From contig CAMHDS010000009.1 in the NCBI GenBank assembly GCA_946183925.1, positions 1 through 57,733 of the forward strand: a stretch of 57,733 nt of DNA. The letters run 5' to 3'. The notes beneath the pieces are model-generated. The model was not told where the DNA came from. It did not search any database and saw only the letters and a program-made list of their open reading frames with translations. The position numbers and the translations under genes are program-made. Shown one piece after another: positions 40,402 through 49,097 of this stretch. This DNA comes from an uncultured Fibrobacter sp. GTDB taxonomy: Bacteria > Fibrobacterota > Fibrobacteria > Fibrobacterales > Fibrobacteraceae. Position 1 is the first letter of the stretch; the number at the start of each line of letters is the position of its first letter.

Positions 40402-41502
40402 ATGAATAAAAGTTTGTTCCCTACATTCTTGCTGCCCTTCTTCCTACTTGCCTGTGACAACGGTGACAGTGGCACGGGTGTTGACAACTCCGACATTGTG
40501 TCCGTTCAGGCAGAAACCTTTGACGACCTGCCCAATTGCAGCAAGAGCAGGGAGGGAGACCTGGCCGAAGTTCAGGACGAACGCAAGGCCTACCGCTGCC
40601 AGAAGGGTGCCTGGGAATTTGACCACGATGTTCTTGATACGGTCAAGACCGAAGATGACTTGCCCGCCTGCACTGGTAGGAAGGAGGGCCTGTCCCTGTT
40701 CGTGCAATATGAGCATGCAGCATACACTTGTGATGACATGCACTGGAGCAAGGTGGAAAAGGAAAAAGCCGACTTTGGCATTGCCGAATACGAATCCGAA
40801 GACGATTTGCCCAGTTGCTCCGACAACCGGGAGGGTTCCTTGGCCTTGATTGATGGCGATGCATACCTTTGCGAAGACAAACACTGGAACGACAAGGGCG
40901 CCTATTACGCCACCATAGACAGCCTCGCGAACTGCACTGCCAAACGGGAGGGCGAAAAAGCCTACATCGCCGACGAGGGCACTACCCTGAAATGTGTTGA
41001 TGGGGAATGGATTAGTGGCGCCAGGAAGAGTTCGTCATCTACTGCAAAGACCCCCGAATCGGCTGAAGGCGAAAAAGAAACGGGTTGGCGCGAACAGTGC
41101 CTAGACATTATCAACGAGTATCGCGCCACCGAAAACCTGGAACCCCTCGCCCTTGCAGACGAAGAAAAGCAGAAATGCGCCGACGAACAGGCCGCTGCGG
41201 ACCTCAAGTCCAACAAAGCCCACGGGCATTTCAAGGAATGTGGTGAATGGGCCCAGAATTCCGGTCCCAACGCCTCCATGGCAAACGGTCGCAAGGCTGC
41301 CGACGTGGCCAAGTACTATCTGGACATGATGTGGAGCGAAAAGAAACTGGTAGAGAGCGGGGAGCGGGACCTGGACAAGGACGAAGACTACCCCTACATC
41401 GGGCACTACAAGAACATGCGGGGTGACTACACCAAGGTGGCCTGCGGTATAGCGGTATCCGAAGACGGAACTACCGGCTGGTTCAACGTCAACTTTTATT
41501 AA
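40402..41502 (+). CDS. CAP (SCP/PR-1) domain lipoprotein with two-Cys modules
   Basis: A 366-residue lipoprotein from ATG 40402 (MNKSLFPTFL, lipobox FLLAC). Residues about 30-205 carry four two-Cys modules like its neighbours. After a Ser-rich linker comes a CAP domain: WREQCLDIINEYRATENLEPLALADEEKQKCADEQAA, HGHFKECGEWAQN, then GHYKNMRGDYTKVACGIAVSEDG and WFNVNFY. The CAP histidine and glutamate (GHF, GEW) look retained. CAP proteins bind lipids or act in cell-surface interactions. No clear Shine-Dalgarno precedes the start, and a GATATATCC stretch lies just upstream. Confidence 0.8.
   Translation: MNKSLFPTFLLPFFLLACDNGDSGTGVDNSDIVSVQAETFDDLPNCSKSREGDLAEVQDERKAYRCQKGAWEFDHDVLDTVKTEDDLPACTGRKEGLSLFVQYEHAAYTCDDMHWSKVEKEKADFGIAEYESEDDLPSCSDNREGSLALIDGDAYLCEDKHWNDKGAYYATIDSLANCTAKREGEKAYIADEGTTLKCVDGEWISGARKSSSSTAKTPESAEGEKETGWREQCLDIINEYRATENLEPLALADEEKQKCADEQAAADLKSNKAHGHFKECGEWAQNSGPNASMANGRKAADVAKYYLDMMWSEKKLVESGERDLDKDEDYPYIGHYKNMRGDYTKVACGIAVSEDGTTGWFNVNFY
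40501..40664 (+). repeat. Shared DNA cassette, copy 2
   Basis: Near-identical to 37888-38050. Similarity drops sharply after the second module, while the protein modules stay recognisable. Confidence 0.75.
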
Positions 41503-41516
41503 AAAGGATTGCAAAA

Positions 41517-42131
41517 ATGAGAGTTACCCTTATTCTTTTTTTATTTCTCGTCTTCGTCCTTGCTGCCTGTAGCGGCGGTGGCGGAGGAGGTGTTGCAGTA
41601 AATGATTCTAATAGGATTAAACTTAGGGTGGATACCTATGAGGATTTGCCTAACTGCAGCAAGAACAGGGAAGGGGAGAGGGCAAAAGTCAAGGATAAAC
41701 AAGAAATCTACGAATGTACGAACGGATATTGGGAGTTAAAGGATTATTATGTGGATACCGTCATGACATTGGCAAACTTGCCGGAGTGCGAAGGCGATGT
41801 TTTTTTTGCGTTTTTTGTGAGGGAAAAGGAAGACCTTTATTCTTGTGAAAATGGAAACTTGATTTCGTATGGGCTTGCTAAATTCAAGCCCATGGAGTAC
41901 AGGAGCGAAGACGATTTACCGGTCTGTTCTAGTTCACGTAGTGATGAAATAGCCTTGGTAAACAAGGTGGCTTACCGTTGCCATGATGGCCGCTGGAAAG
42001 ATATGGGTTTTTATTATGCTACCGATGAAGACCTGAAAAATTGCACGGCGAAACGTGATGGCGAAAGGGCCTATGTGGCAAACTTTCATACAACAGTTTA
42101 TTGTGAAGATGGTGTATGGAATGAGGAGTAA
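41517..42131 (+). CDS. Stand-alone two-Cys module lipoprotein
   Basis: A 204-residue lipoprotein (MRVTLILFLFLVFVLAAC, lipobox LAAC, then a Gly6 run) consisting only of four diverged two-Cys modules: TYEDLPNCSKNREGERA, ANLPECEGDV, SEDDLPVCSSSRSDEIA and DEDLKNCTAKRDGERA. There is no C-terminal effector domain. The module sequence is more divergent at DNA level than in the neighbours. The gene lies 14 bases after the CAP gene and ends one base before the GH5 lipoprotein start, so the three are probably cotranscribed. It may act as a surface partner or be a truncated family member. Confidence 0.75.
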   Translation: MRVTLILFLFLVFVLAACSGGGGGGVAVNDSNRIKLRVDTYEDLPNCSKNREGERAKVKDKQEIYECTNGYWELKDYYVDTVMTLANLPECEGDVFFAFFVREKEDLYSCENGNLISYGLAKFKPMEYRSEDDLPVCSSSRSDEIALVNKVAYRCHDGRWKDMGFYYATDEDLKNCTAKRDGERAYVANFHTTVYCEDGVWNEE

Positions 42132-42132
42132 A

Positions 42133-44340
42133 ATGTATCGGATGATAAAAATAATTACACTGGGTGCTACCGCAGTGACTGCTCTATTCCTGGCCGCCTG
42201 CGGTTCCGATAGTGATAATGGTACCACCGCAAAAGACGCCGAAGAGGTGTCTGTTCAGGCAGAAACTTTCGACGACCTGCCCAATTGCAGCAAGAATAGG
42301 GAAGGCGACCTAGCCGAAGTCTTGGACGAGCGTAAGGCCTACCGCTGCCAAAAGGGAGCCTGGGAATTCGACCACGACGTTTACGATTCTGTAGCGACAG
42401 AAGACGATTTACCTGCTTGCACAGCTAAGAAAGAAGGCCTTTCGTTGTTTGTCGCGAGTGAGCATGCAGCATACACTTGTGACGGCAAACGCTGGAGCAA
42501 GGCAAAAAAGGCCGTCGATATGCAGGAATACGAAACCGAAGAGGACCTGCCCAATTGCAGCAAGAACAGGGAGGGAGAACAGGCTTACGTAAATGGCGTA
42601 AAAAAAGTCTTCGTCTGTTCCGATGGCGTATGGGAAGAAGGCAAGGCCTCAGGTTCTTCGTCTAGCGCCATTCCGGATGCCGACCCGGAATCTAGCGCCT
42701 CTAAGGTTCCCGAACCAGAAGAAGGGACTCTTACCGATTCCCGTGATGGTCGTACCTACAAGACCGTTGTCATCGGTACACAGATTTGGATGGCGGAGAA
42801 CCTGAACTACTCCACATTGAAATCCACTTGCCCTTTGGAAAATAGCTCCTACTGCGATAAATACGGACGCATATACCAGTACGCCTCGGTTGATGGAGCC
42901 CTCTGCCCAAGCGGCTGGCACATTCCGACCCTTTCGGAATGGCAGACGATGTTGGATTACGTCGATATGAACAATGGCTACGAGGGAGTGGGCAAGAGCT
43001 TGAAATCCAGCAAGGGGTGGTACGAGGCCGGAACGACGGTGGAACAGAGAATTGCCGTTGCGGCCGGAAAAGACCCCTTTGGCTTTTCCGCACTCCCGGC
43101 GGGGAGTTGCTGGGAGTATTCCGGTACATGGAGCTGTTACAGCGATGACGAGGCCAGGTTCTGGATTAGCAACGGCCAGGCGTATAAAATTTCTTTTGAC
43201 AGCGATCAAATTGAATTGGATCCCGATGTAGGTCGTACCCAATATGATTATGCGAGAATTTCGGTCCGTTGTATAAAGGACGGTTCGGCTGTGGTCGCCA
43301 GTTCATCTTCTTCCTCCGAAAATGCGAGCGGCGTTGGCCCGGTAAGCCAGTATGGCCAACTGCAAACAGGGACAAACTCCAAGGGCGAGGGCCGCATTTA
43401 CGGCAGTTGCAAAAACTGGTCCGCATCCGGCAAAGAGGTGCAGGTGAGGGGCCTAAGCCTTTACTGGAGTATTAACCTTGGCCAGACCAAGTCGTTCTGG
43501 AACAAAACGATTATTGATTACATGGTGAAAAATCTGAAGGTAGAACTCATTCGCGCTCCCATGGGCGTTGACGAAAATTTCGGTGACGGAAATTATTTCT
43601 CCAATACGATGGTTTACCAGCAATACCTGGACCAAGTCGTTCAGGCCGCCATAGATAACGATATATATGTCATTATTGATTATCATAGCCATAAAGCCCA
43701 CGACAATGTGGCTAATGCAAAGATGTTTTTTGAAACGATGGCGCAAAAATGGGGTAGCTACGACAATGTGATTTTTGAGATTTTTAATGAGCCAGCTTGC
43801 CTTAAAAACGGGAGCGGCAACTGCGAAACATCTTCTTACGGTGGCGGATTCTTGCCTTGGTCGAGTATCAAAACCTATGCGAACCAGATTATACCGGTTA
43901 TTCGCCAGTATTCCGATAACCTGATAATCGTCGGGACTCCGAAATGGGACCAGCAGCCTAATGCCGCCATAGGTGAAGAAGTCACCGATTCCGAAAACAA
44001 TACGGCATACGCATTCCACTACTACGCCGGAACTCACACTGTTGAAGAAGAAGGCGCCAATGCCGAGGAGGCTATGCAAGCGGGTCTTTCCGTATTCGTT
44101 AGCGAGTGGGGAACGGTAAACGCAGAAGGGGATGGCAAAGTGGCGGACGCCAATGGCTCGTGGCAGACTTGGATGGACGAGTATAAGCTTTCTTCTGCGA
44201 ACTGGAGCGTGGCAAGCTTATCCGAGGGTGCTTCGTTCTTTACGACTTCTGGAGCGTGGAACTACTCCCAAAGCGGGACATGGGTGAAGAACAATGTCCT
44301 TGCCAACAACCCCTCCAGTTATACCAAGTGCGCAAGGTAG
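42133..44340 (+). CDS. Surface lipoprotein with two-Cys modules, FISUMP and GH5 endoglucanase domain
   Basis: A 735-residue lipoprotein (start ATG 42133 with GAGGAG upstream; lipobox LAACG). It carries three two-Cys modules (residues about 35-170), then a Ser-rich linker and a FISUMP domain (DSRDGRTYKTVVIGTQIWMAENLNYS), a linker, then a GH5 domain from about 420. In GH5, IFEIFNEP supplies the acid/base E553 and VFVSEWG the nucleophile E658; VRGLSLYWS, LIRAPMG and AFHYYAG are typical of subfamily 2 cellulases. It would hydrolyse beta-1,4-glucan at the cell surface. The fusion of a cellulase to a FISUMP domain is notable. Confidence 0.88.
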   Translation: MYRMIKIITLGATAVTALFLAACGSDSDNGTTAKDAEEVSVQAETFDDLPNCSKNREGDLAEVLDERKAYRCQKGAWEFDHDVYDSVATEDDLPACTAKKEGLSLFVASEHAAYTCDGKRWSKAKKAVDMQEYETEEDLPNCSKNREGEQAYVNGVKKVFVCSDGVWEEGKASGSSSSAIPDADPESSASKVPEPEEGTLTDSRDGRTYKTVVIGTQIWMAENLNYSTLKSTCPLENSSYCDKYGRIYQYASVDGALCPSGWHIPTLSEWQTMLDYVDMNNGYEGVGKSLKSSKGWYEAGTTVEQRIAVAAGKDPFGFSALPAGSCWEYSGTWSCYSDDEARFWISNGQAYKISFDSDQIELDPDVGRTQYDYARISVRCIKDGSAVVASSSSSSENASGVGPVSQYGQLQTGTNSKGEGRIYGSCKNWSASGKEVQVRGLSLYWSINLGQTKSFWNKTIIDYMVKNLKVELIRAPMGVDENFGDGNYFSNTMVYQQYLDQVVQAAIDNDIYVIIDYHSHKAHDNVANAKMFFETMAQKWGSYDNVIFEIFNEPACLKNGSGNCETSSYGGGFLPWSSIKTYANQIIPVIRQYSDNLIIVGTPKWDQQPNAAIGEEVTDSENNTAYAFHYYAGTHTVEEEGANAEEAMQAGLSVFVSEWGTVNAEGDGKVADANGSWQTWMDEYKLSSANWSVASLSEGASFFTTSGAWNYSQSGTWVKNNVLANNPSSYTKCAR
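42250..42413 (+). repeat. Shared DNA cassette, copy 3
   Basis: Closely similar to the cassettes at 37888 and 40501, with more substitutions. A second similar block, encoding the FISUMP opening (about 42710-42820), is close to 38529-38640. Confidence 0.65.
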
Positions 44341-44394
44341 GCCGTAGAAAAATCAGCAAAAGTAACACTTTCAACCCCATCGGGTGTTTCAATG

Positions 44395-44416
44395 GCAAAT
44401 AAGTTCCCTTATTTGC
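44395..44416 (+). terminator. Hairpin between the GH5 and TonB-dependent receptor genes
   Basis: GCAAATAAG (44395-44403), loop TTCC, CTTATTTGC (44408-44416), followed by TATTTTTGTT. It is consistent with a weak terminator of the GH5 operon. Because it ends 15 bases before the receptor start codon, it could also be an operator or leader hairpin for that gene. Confidence 0.5.
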
Positions 44417-44431
44417 TATTTTTGTTGAATT

Positions 44432-47014
44432 GTGAGATTCCGGTTGAAAATCTGGACCAGCTTGTTTGCCTCCCTGGCGGCCTCTCTTGCTTTTGCGCAA
44501 GGGACGGCAGGTTCCGCGCAGTCCGTTCCCGGCTCTGCAACAGCAGACTCCGCAAAGGTGGCTGGCATCGTCTTCAACGGCGTGGTGCAGGACAGTTCCT
44601 TTGCCGTTGGCGAAAAGCTCAACGTTGAAATTCTCGAATCCGGAGAGGCGCTCCAGACCACCGTGGGCACGCCTTTTAGCGTGGTGCTGCCCGAAGACAC
44701 CCTCTGGAATATCTGCGTCACCAATTCCGACACGGCTGGCGCCGAGAAGGAAAAATGTTACGAACTGAAATATCTTGGAACGGAAGGCGCCTTCTCCCAG
44801 GCCCTGGGCGACGGGTTTGCTTTGGGTGAAGGGGAAAGCCTTCCCCTCGCTCCTGCCGCTGATACGGCATCCGCTACCCTTTCTAGCGGGGACACACCAC
44901 CTAAAGGTGGCCATGCCCACATAAGCGCTGAAGCGCTAAGTGGTCAAAGGCCGCAACGCCCCGACTCCGCTAGCGACATGAACATCGATTCCCTCCTTGC
45001 CGCAGGCAACAATGGCAAGGTCACCGAACTCAAGAAGGTGGTGGTGCAGCTGCGGCGCCGCCCCAAGCGTAGCCCCGGCGAGTCCGTAGTGTCGGCCAAG
45101 TCCATCAAGCGCATGCCGAGCCTCGCCGAGGCCGACGTCATCAAGAGTATCCAGGCTCTCCCGGGAGTGGTCGCCAGTTCCGATTTCAGTTCCAAGATTT
45201 ACGTTCGAGGCGGCGCCGCGGACCAGAACCTGTTTCTGTTCGACAACGCCGTGGTCTATTCTCCGGTCCATTTCTTCGGACTGTTCAGCACCTTCCTGGT
45301 AGAAGGTATCGACGACGTGAAGTTCTACAAGAGTGGTTTTCCGGCCCAGTACGGCAACCGCTTGAGCTCGGTGCTCAAGATGGACGGCCGCGCGGGCGGG
45401 CAAGACACCGTCGATGAATGGTTCAGCAAGAGCAGTATCAAGATAAGCACTTTTGCCGCCCAGCTCCATACCGAAGGCCATCAGGGCCCTGCCCGCTGGG
45501 TAGTGGCGGGGCGCACCACCTACATCGGCTACGTTCTGGACCTGTGCAACGCCATCGGGCTTCTGGACCTGGATTTGGACTACGAGTTTACGGACCTGCA
45601 GGGAACGTTCCTGTACAATTTGACGGACGATACCCGGTTCAAGTTCAGCTTCTATGTGGGCAAGGACGTGCTGGCCTTTGACCCCCTTTACGTGGACTGG
45701 GGAAACGTGGCGATTCCTCTCGGAATCTACCACCGCTTCAACGGCAACTGGGATTACAATTCCACATACGCATTCAGCCGTTTTTACCAGAACATGGAAA
45801 TATCGGACCTGATGTCCATCAGCATGAACCTGATGACCTTTTCGGGCAAGCAGTGGCTCAACTACCGCGGCGTCAAGGACCACGTGATAACCGGCGGTTA
45901 CGAACTGGAATATACCTACGACCGCCTGGGAGAGCGGGTTTCCGATACCAAGCTGGAAGACAAGCAGAGGCCTTTCCACCATGTGGGCTACCTGCAAGAT
46001 GCCTGGAAGGTTACTCCCGATTATTTGCTGCAATACGGTGCGCGATTCAACTACCAGACGGCGGCCAAGCATTTTGGCGTAGAACCCAGGGCGTCCTTGA
46101 CTGTGAACCTGGACGAAACCAAGACGGTTGAATTTTATGGCGGCTATTATTTGCAATACTTGAATTCCATCATGTTCAGCGACCAGGAATCACTGAACGA
46201 GTTTTACTACCCGGCAACCACGGATAATTACGGCAAGCAGATGAAACCCGCCTCGTCGTGGCTGTTTGCCACGGAATACAGCCATAGGAATCTGTTTGAC
46301 GGCTACGACGCCACCGTCGGGCTCTATTACAAGACCCAGAGCGACCTCAAGACGTTTGCCATGGATTCGGACTCCACCGAAGACGACAGCGAGGCCTCTG
46401 CCAATTCCCAAAGCATGGTCATGGCGGATTATTTTGGAACGGCATCTGGCTATTCGTTTGGTTACGAACTTTCTCTGCGCAAGGATAGAGGTTGGTGGTT
46501 TGGCGGTATCAACTGGAGCCAGAGCATGAGCGTTATCCGCTCCGATGACGGCACCAAGGCCTATTTCCCCAGCTGGCACCAGCCCTACGCCCTAAAGCTG
46601 GATGCGGGCATCAACTGGAAGGGTGACGAGGACGCCCTGAAAAAGCATCCGATTAAGGGACGCTATTTCCGTTCCTCAATTGCCCTCAAGTATTCGGCAG
46701 GCATGCCCATTACGGGTTACAAGGGGTATTTCTACCGAGAGGATTTGGGACGTAGGAACTATTCCGACAACATCGAGGTGGTGCAGGGTAGCCGCAATGC
46801 GGACCGACAGACCAACTATTTCCGCATAGATGTAAAGGCCATCGATATCGGTCGCGAAAACAAGTGGAACTTCAGCTGGACCATCATCAACCTGACCAAT
46901 CACGACAACATGTTCTACTCCTTCTACGATACCCGCGAAAACCCGCCTGAATATAACGAAATATACCAGTTCCCCTTTTTACCGATTATGCTGAGCTATG
47001 AGTATTATTTCTAG
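44432..47014 (+). CDS. TonB-dependent outer membrane receptor
   Basis: An 860-residue protein starting at GTG 44432 with a signal peptide ending ASLAFAQ. Residues 30-130 form a beta-rich N-terminal domain, then a linker containing an inserted hairpin repeat (SSGDTPPKGGHAH region). The plug starts at about residue 200: SIKRMPSLAEADVIKSIQALPGVVASSDFSSKIYVRGGAADQNLFLFDNAVVY is the conserved plug pattern. The rest has barrel strands, ending in SYEYYF with C-terminal Phe. No TonB box is obvious to me. The partner lipoprotein overlaps its end by 17 bases. Substrate unknown. Confidence 0.85.
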   Translation: MRFRLKIWTSLFASLAASLAFAQGTAGSAQSVPGSATADSAKVAGIVFNGVVQDSSFAVGEKLNVEILESGEALQTTVGTPFSVVLPEDTLWNICVTNSDTAGAEKEKCYELKYLGTEGAFSQALGDGFALGEGESLPLAPAADTASATLSSGDTPPKGGHAHISAEALSGQRPQRPDSASDMNIDSLLAAGNNGKVTELKKVVVQLRRRPKRSPGESVVSAKSIKRMPSLAEADVIKSIQALPGVVASSDFSSKIYVRGGAADQNLFLFDNAVVYSPVHFFGLFSTFLVEGIDDVKFYKSGFPAQYGNRLSSVLKMDGRAGGQDTVDEWFSKSSIKISTFAAQLHTEGHQGPARWVVAGRTTYIGYVLDLCNAIGLLDLDLDYEFTDLQGTFLYNLTDDTRFKFSFYVGKDVLAFDPLYVDWGNVAIPLGIYHRFNGNWDYNSTYAFSRFYQNMEISDLMSISMNLMTFSGKQWLNYRGVKDHVITGGYELEYTYDRLGERVSDTKLEDKQRPFHHVGYLQDAWKVTPDYLLQYGARFNYQTAAKHFGVEPRASLTVNLDETKTVEFYGGYYLQYLNSIMFSDQESLNEFYYPATTDNYGKQMKPASSWLFATEYSHRNLFDGYDATVGLYYKTQSDLKTFAMDSDSTEDDSEASANSQSMVMADYFGTASGYSFGYELSLRKDRGWWFGGINWSQSMSVIRSDDGTKAYFPSWHQPYALKLDAGINWKGDEDALKKHPIKGRYFRSSIALKYSAGMPITGYKGYFYREDLGRRNYSDNIEVVQGSRNADRQTNYFRIDVKAIDIGRENKWNFSWTIINLTNHDNMFYSFYDTRENPPEYNEIYQFPFLPIMLSYEYYF
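44897..44943 (+). repeat. Two-hairpin element inserted in-frame in the receptor linker
   Basis: CCACCT (44897-44902), AA, AGGTGG (44905-44910). Then CCAC (44917-44920), AGCGCT (44924-44929), GA, AGCGCT (44932-44937), GTGG (44940-44943). Two adjacent palindromes in coding DNA are unusual and lie between the N-terminal domain and the plug, where an insertion is tolerable. Confidence 0.5.
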
Positions 47015-48608
47015 AGTGATTAGTGGTTGGTGGTTAGTGGTTGGGGTGTTTCTCACTGCCTGCGGGGATTTTCATGGGCCTTGGGAATACTACCCCCACA
47101 CTACGGAAATTTACACGGGCGTCTATACCTACGGATACATTATAGAGGGTGAGTCCCCGCGAATCTGTTTTTCCAAGATGTATGAACTGGACGAGGCTTC
47201 GGCGGAAAATTTTGCATTTTACGATAGCGCTCGTGTAACCGTTTTTGACACTACGGCAAAATCCGCCCCTGTGCAACTTCATCCCGAAACGGGCAAGCCC
47301 AACTGCTTTGTGACGGACACGTCGTCGGGTCTAGTGGGCAAGGCGGGCAATTCCTACAAGATGGAGGCGTTCTTCAAGTGGGACAGTTCCGGCGAAAAGG
47401 TTTCTACCACCTATAAGGCCGTTGCTACTATCCCCAAGAAATTCTCTGTCAAGAAGGTGAAAATTCCTCTGCAAAACGGAAAGACCAAAGAGGTGGCCTT
47501 GAACGGCAAGGGGTTTGAAACGAATTTCTTGACCTTCCCTAGGGACATGGATATCTTCAAGTTCTACACGGAACACGACAAGGATTTGGGCGGCGTGCTG
47601 GTGACGCTGACCTACGACAACGTGAACGGTGGCGAATCCATGAACACCACCATCCACAAGATGCTTTCTAACTTTGCGGACAAGGATTCCGCCGGCTTTG
47701 TATTCTCTCTAAGCAATAGCCTTGAAAACACCAAGAGGCTGGGGTTCAATGACAACTGGACCATAGGCGGCTACAACAGCGCCGACACCATTTTCGTGTC
47801 GAACCTCTCTTTCCCCATAGGGGAATCGATGCTCCATTTTTATGCCACCGACAGTGCGTACATGGATTACGAGGACTATGTCTTGGAGGCCCTGGAAGAC
47901 CCTCGGGTGGTTCCCTTGTCCAACATCGAAAACGGCATGGGCGTTTTTTCGGGCATGAAACGGGTGGACATCCCCGTAAAAATCAAGGGCGACGACTATC
48001 TGGAATTTGAATACATCAGGAGCGCCTCCTGCAAGCAGGCGGGTGATGACCCCGACGACGATGAAGGCTGGAAAAACAGGGCCTGCAGGCTGTACCAGGA
48101 TGTCTATTGCTCTGGAATGCCCTATGGAGATTCGGCAACCGGCGGCACAGATTTGGTTACTGCCAATTCGAAGGCTGGTGCCTATTTTGCGGAAGGCGAC
48201 TACCTGGTGAACGAAACCTGCTACCCCTCCCTGGTCAAGGCCGCCATGATGCTGGATACTACCAAGTGGTCCGTGTTCCTGCCCGATACGATCGACGCAA
48301 AAGACAAGTCGAACGCCTACGCCGACGGCCTCAAGCGTTACTGCGTGGCAGGCAACTTCGAAAGCAACAAGATTGCGGACTGCTCAAACCTCAAGAAGGA
48401 TTGCCTGGAAAGCACCGAAAAGAACGACTGCCTGGAGTATTTCTGGGAGTGGTGCGCCGACAGGGACTGGGATTACGGGAGGTTCCCCCAGTGTAAATCC
48501 GCCCTGGTGAGCCGCTACTACCTAGAAGAACAAAAATCCCCCGTCTTGGCGAGGGAGGTTGAGTTGATTTGTAAGCAGGACAAACCTGCGGTTTGCAAGA
48601 ACTGGTAG
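46998..48608 (+). CDS. DUF4249-like lipoprotein partner of the receptor
   Basis: A 536-residue lipoprotein with lipobox LTACGD. Its signal sequence (ISGWWLVVGVFLTAC) is encoded by a TTAGTGG-type short tandem repeat. An N-terminal beta domain (YTYGYIIEGESPRICFSKMYELDEAS ... AVATIPKKFSV) resembles DUF4249 proteins, which occur next to TonB-dependent receptors and are thought to be surface lipoproteins working with them. The C-terminal third (after about residue 330) is rich in cysteine and specific to this protein. The start overlaps the receptor gene by 17 bases, indicating coupling. A role in nutrient capture is likely; assignment to DUF4249 is tentative. Confidence 0.6.
   Translation: MSIISRVISGWWLVVGVFLTACGDFHGPWEYYPHTTEIYTGVYTYGYIIEGESPRICFSKMYELDEASAENFAFYDSARVTVFDTTAKSAPVQLHPETGKPNCFVTDTSSGLVGKAGNSYKMEAFFKWDSSGEKVSTTYKAVATIPKKFSVKKVKIPLQNGKTKEVALNGKGFETNFLTFPRDMDIFKFYTEHDKDLGGVLVTLTYDNVNGGESMNTTIHKMLSNFADKDSAGFVFSLSNSLENTKRLGFNDNWTIGGYNSADTIFVSNLSFPIGESMLHFYATDSAYMDYEDYVLEALEDPRVVPLSNIENGMGVFSGMKRVDIPVKIKGDDYLEFEYIRSASCKQAGDDPDDDEGWKNRACRLYQDVYCSGMPYGDSATGGTDLVTANSKAGAYFAEGDYLVNETCYPSLVKAAMMLDTTKWSVFLPDTIDAKDKSNAYADGLKRYCVAGNFESNKIADCSNLKKDCLESTEKNDCLEYFWEWCADRDWDYGRFPQCKSALVSRYYLEEQKSPVLAREVELICKQDKPAVCKNW
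47018..47045. repeat. TTAGTGG-type short tandem repeat in a signal peptide
   Basis: Units ATTAGTGG, TTGGTGG, TTAGTGG, TTGGGG in tandem. The reverse complement (ACTAACCACC...) is the tract family of 4473-4528. Here it is translated as SGWWLVVG, the hydrophobic core of the lipoprotein signal. Confidence 0.6.
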
Positions 48609-48617
48609 ACGAAAGGT

Positions 48618-48863
48618 TTACACCAGGTCCCAGCCACCGAAACCGCGGATGTCGGCGACACCACCGGCAAAAGGCGGATAAGCGGGTAGGGCTAGGTCAA
48701 CGCCGCCTGCCCAAGACATAAAGATTCCTACGGCATTTTCTTCTTCTGAAACCAAATCGTCGCCCCAGGGATCGGTGCAGATGAACCTATGGGGTTCGCA
48801 ATAGGTGGCGAATGCAGAGGAAACAGCGACGGCCATAGCAAAAGCGATAAATGCGGTTTTCAT
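48618..48863 (-). CDS. Small secreted protein of unknown function
   Basis: An 81-residue protein with a clear signal peptide (MKTAFIAFAMAVAVSSAFA) and AAAGGAG five to six bases before the ATG, so I take it as real. The mature part of about 60 residues begins TYCEPHRFICTDPWGDD and has two cysteines that could form a disulfide, followed by a Gly/Pro-rich end (GGVDLALPAYPPFAGGVADIRGFGGWD). No family recognised. It is convergent with the receptor partner gene (9 bases between stops) and divergent from the SIMPL gene. Confidence 0.6.
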   Translation of the reverse strand: MKTAFIAFAMAVAVSSAFATYCEPHRFICTDPWGDDLVSEEENAVGIFMSWAGGVDLALPAYPPFAGGVADIRGFGGWDLV

Positions 48864-49097
48864 GATAGACTCCTTTTTTACGGTTTCCCGATTAGTTAAG
48901 GTTTTGTTTTCTTTACTCCCATAATTTACCCTCTAAAATTCATAAAGTCAAATATATAATTTTCATTAAAATAATAACTATTTTTGATTAATTTAAAAAA
49001 AGAGTAAACCACTGCATTTTGACGTATCGAAACGCTGCGCGGGAGAATTTCTTTTTGTATTTTGTGGATGAAGAGTTTTAAAAACGGGAGGCCTGTT
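48864..49097. promoter_or_regulatory. AT-rich divergent promoter region
   Basis: Separates the small secreted protein (minus) from the SIMPL gene (plus). Long AT tracts (48947-49005) could hold both promoters. GGGAGG sits about 9 bases before ATG 49098. No specific -35/-10 pair could be assigned with confidence. Confidence 0.35.

Noticed and set aside
44395..44416. Palindrome GCAAATAAG..CTTATTTGC read as a second Zur operator
   Set aside because: It shares GCAAAT with the zur palindrome, but arm length, spacer and overall size differ, and a T-rich tract follows. A terminator or leader hairpin is more likely.
44936..46156. 406-codon open frame on the minus strand inside the receptor gene
   Set aside because: Shadow of the high-GC third positions of the receptor. 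The plus-strand plug and barrel pattern is clear, and the antisense product has no family features.
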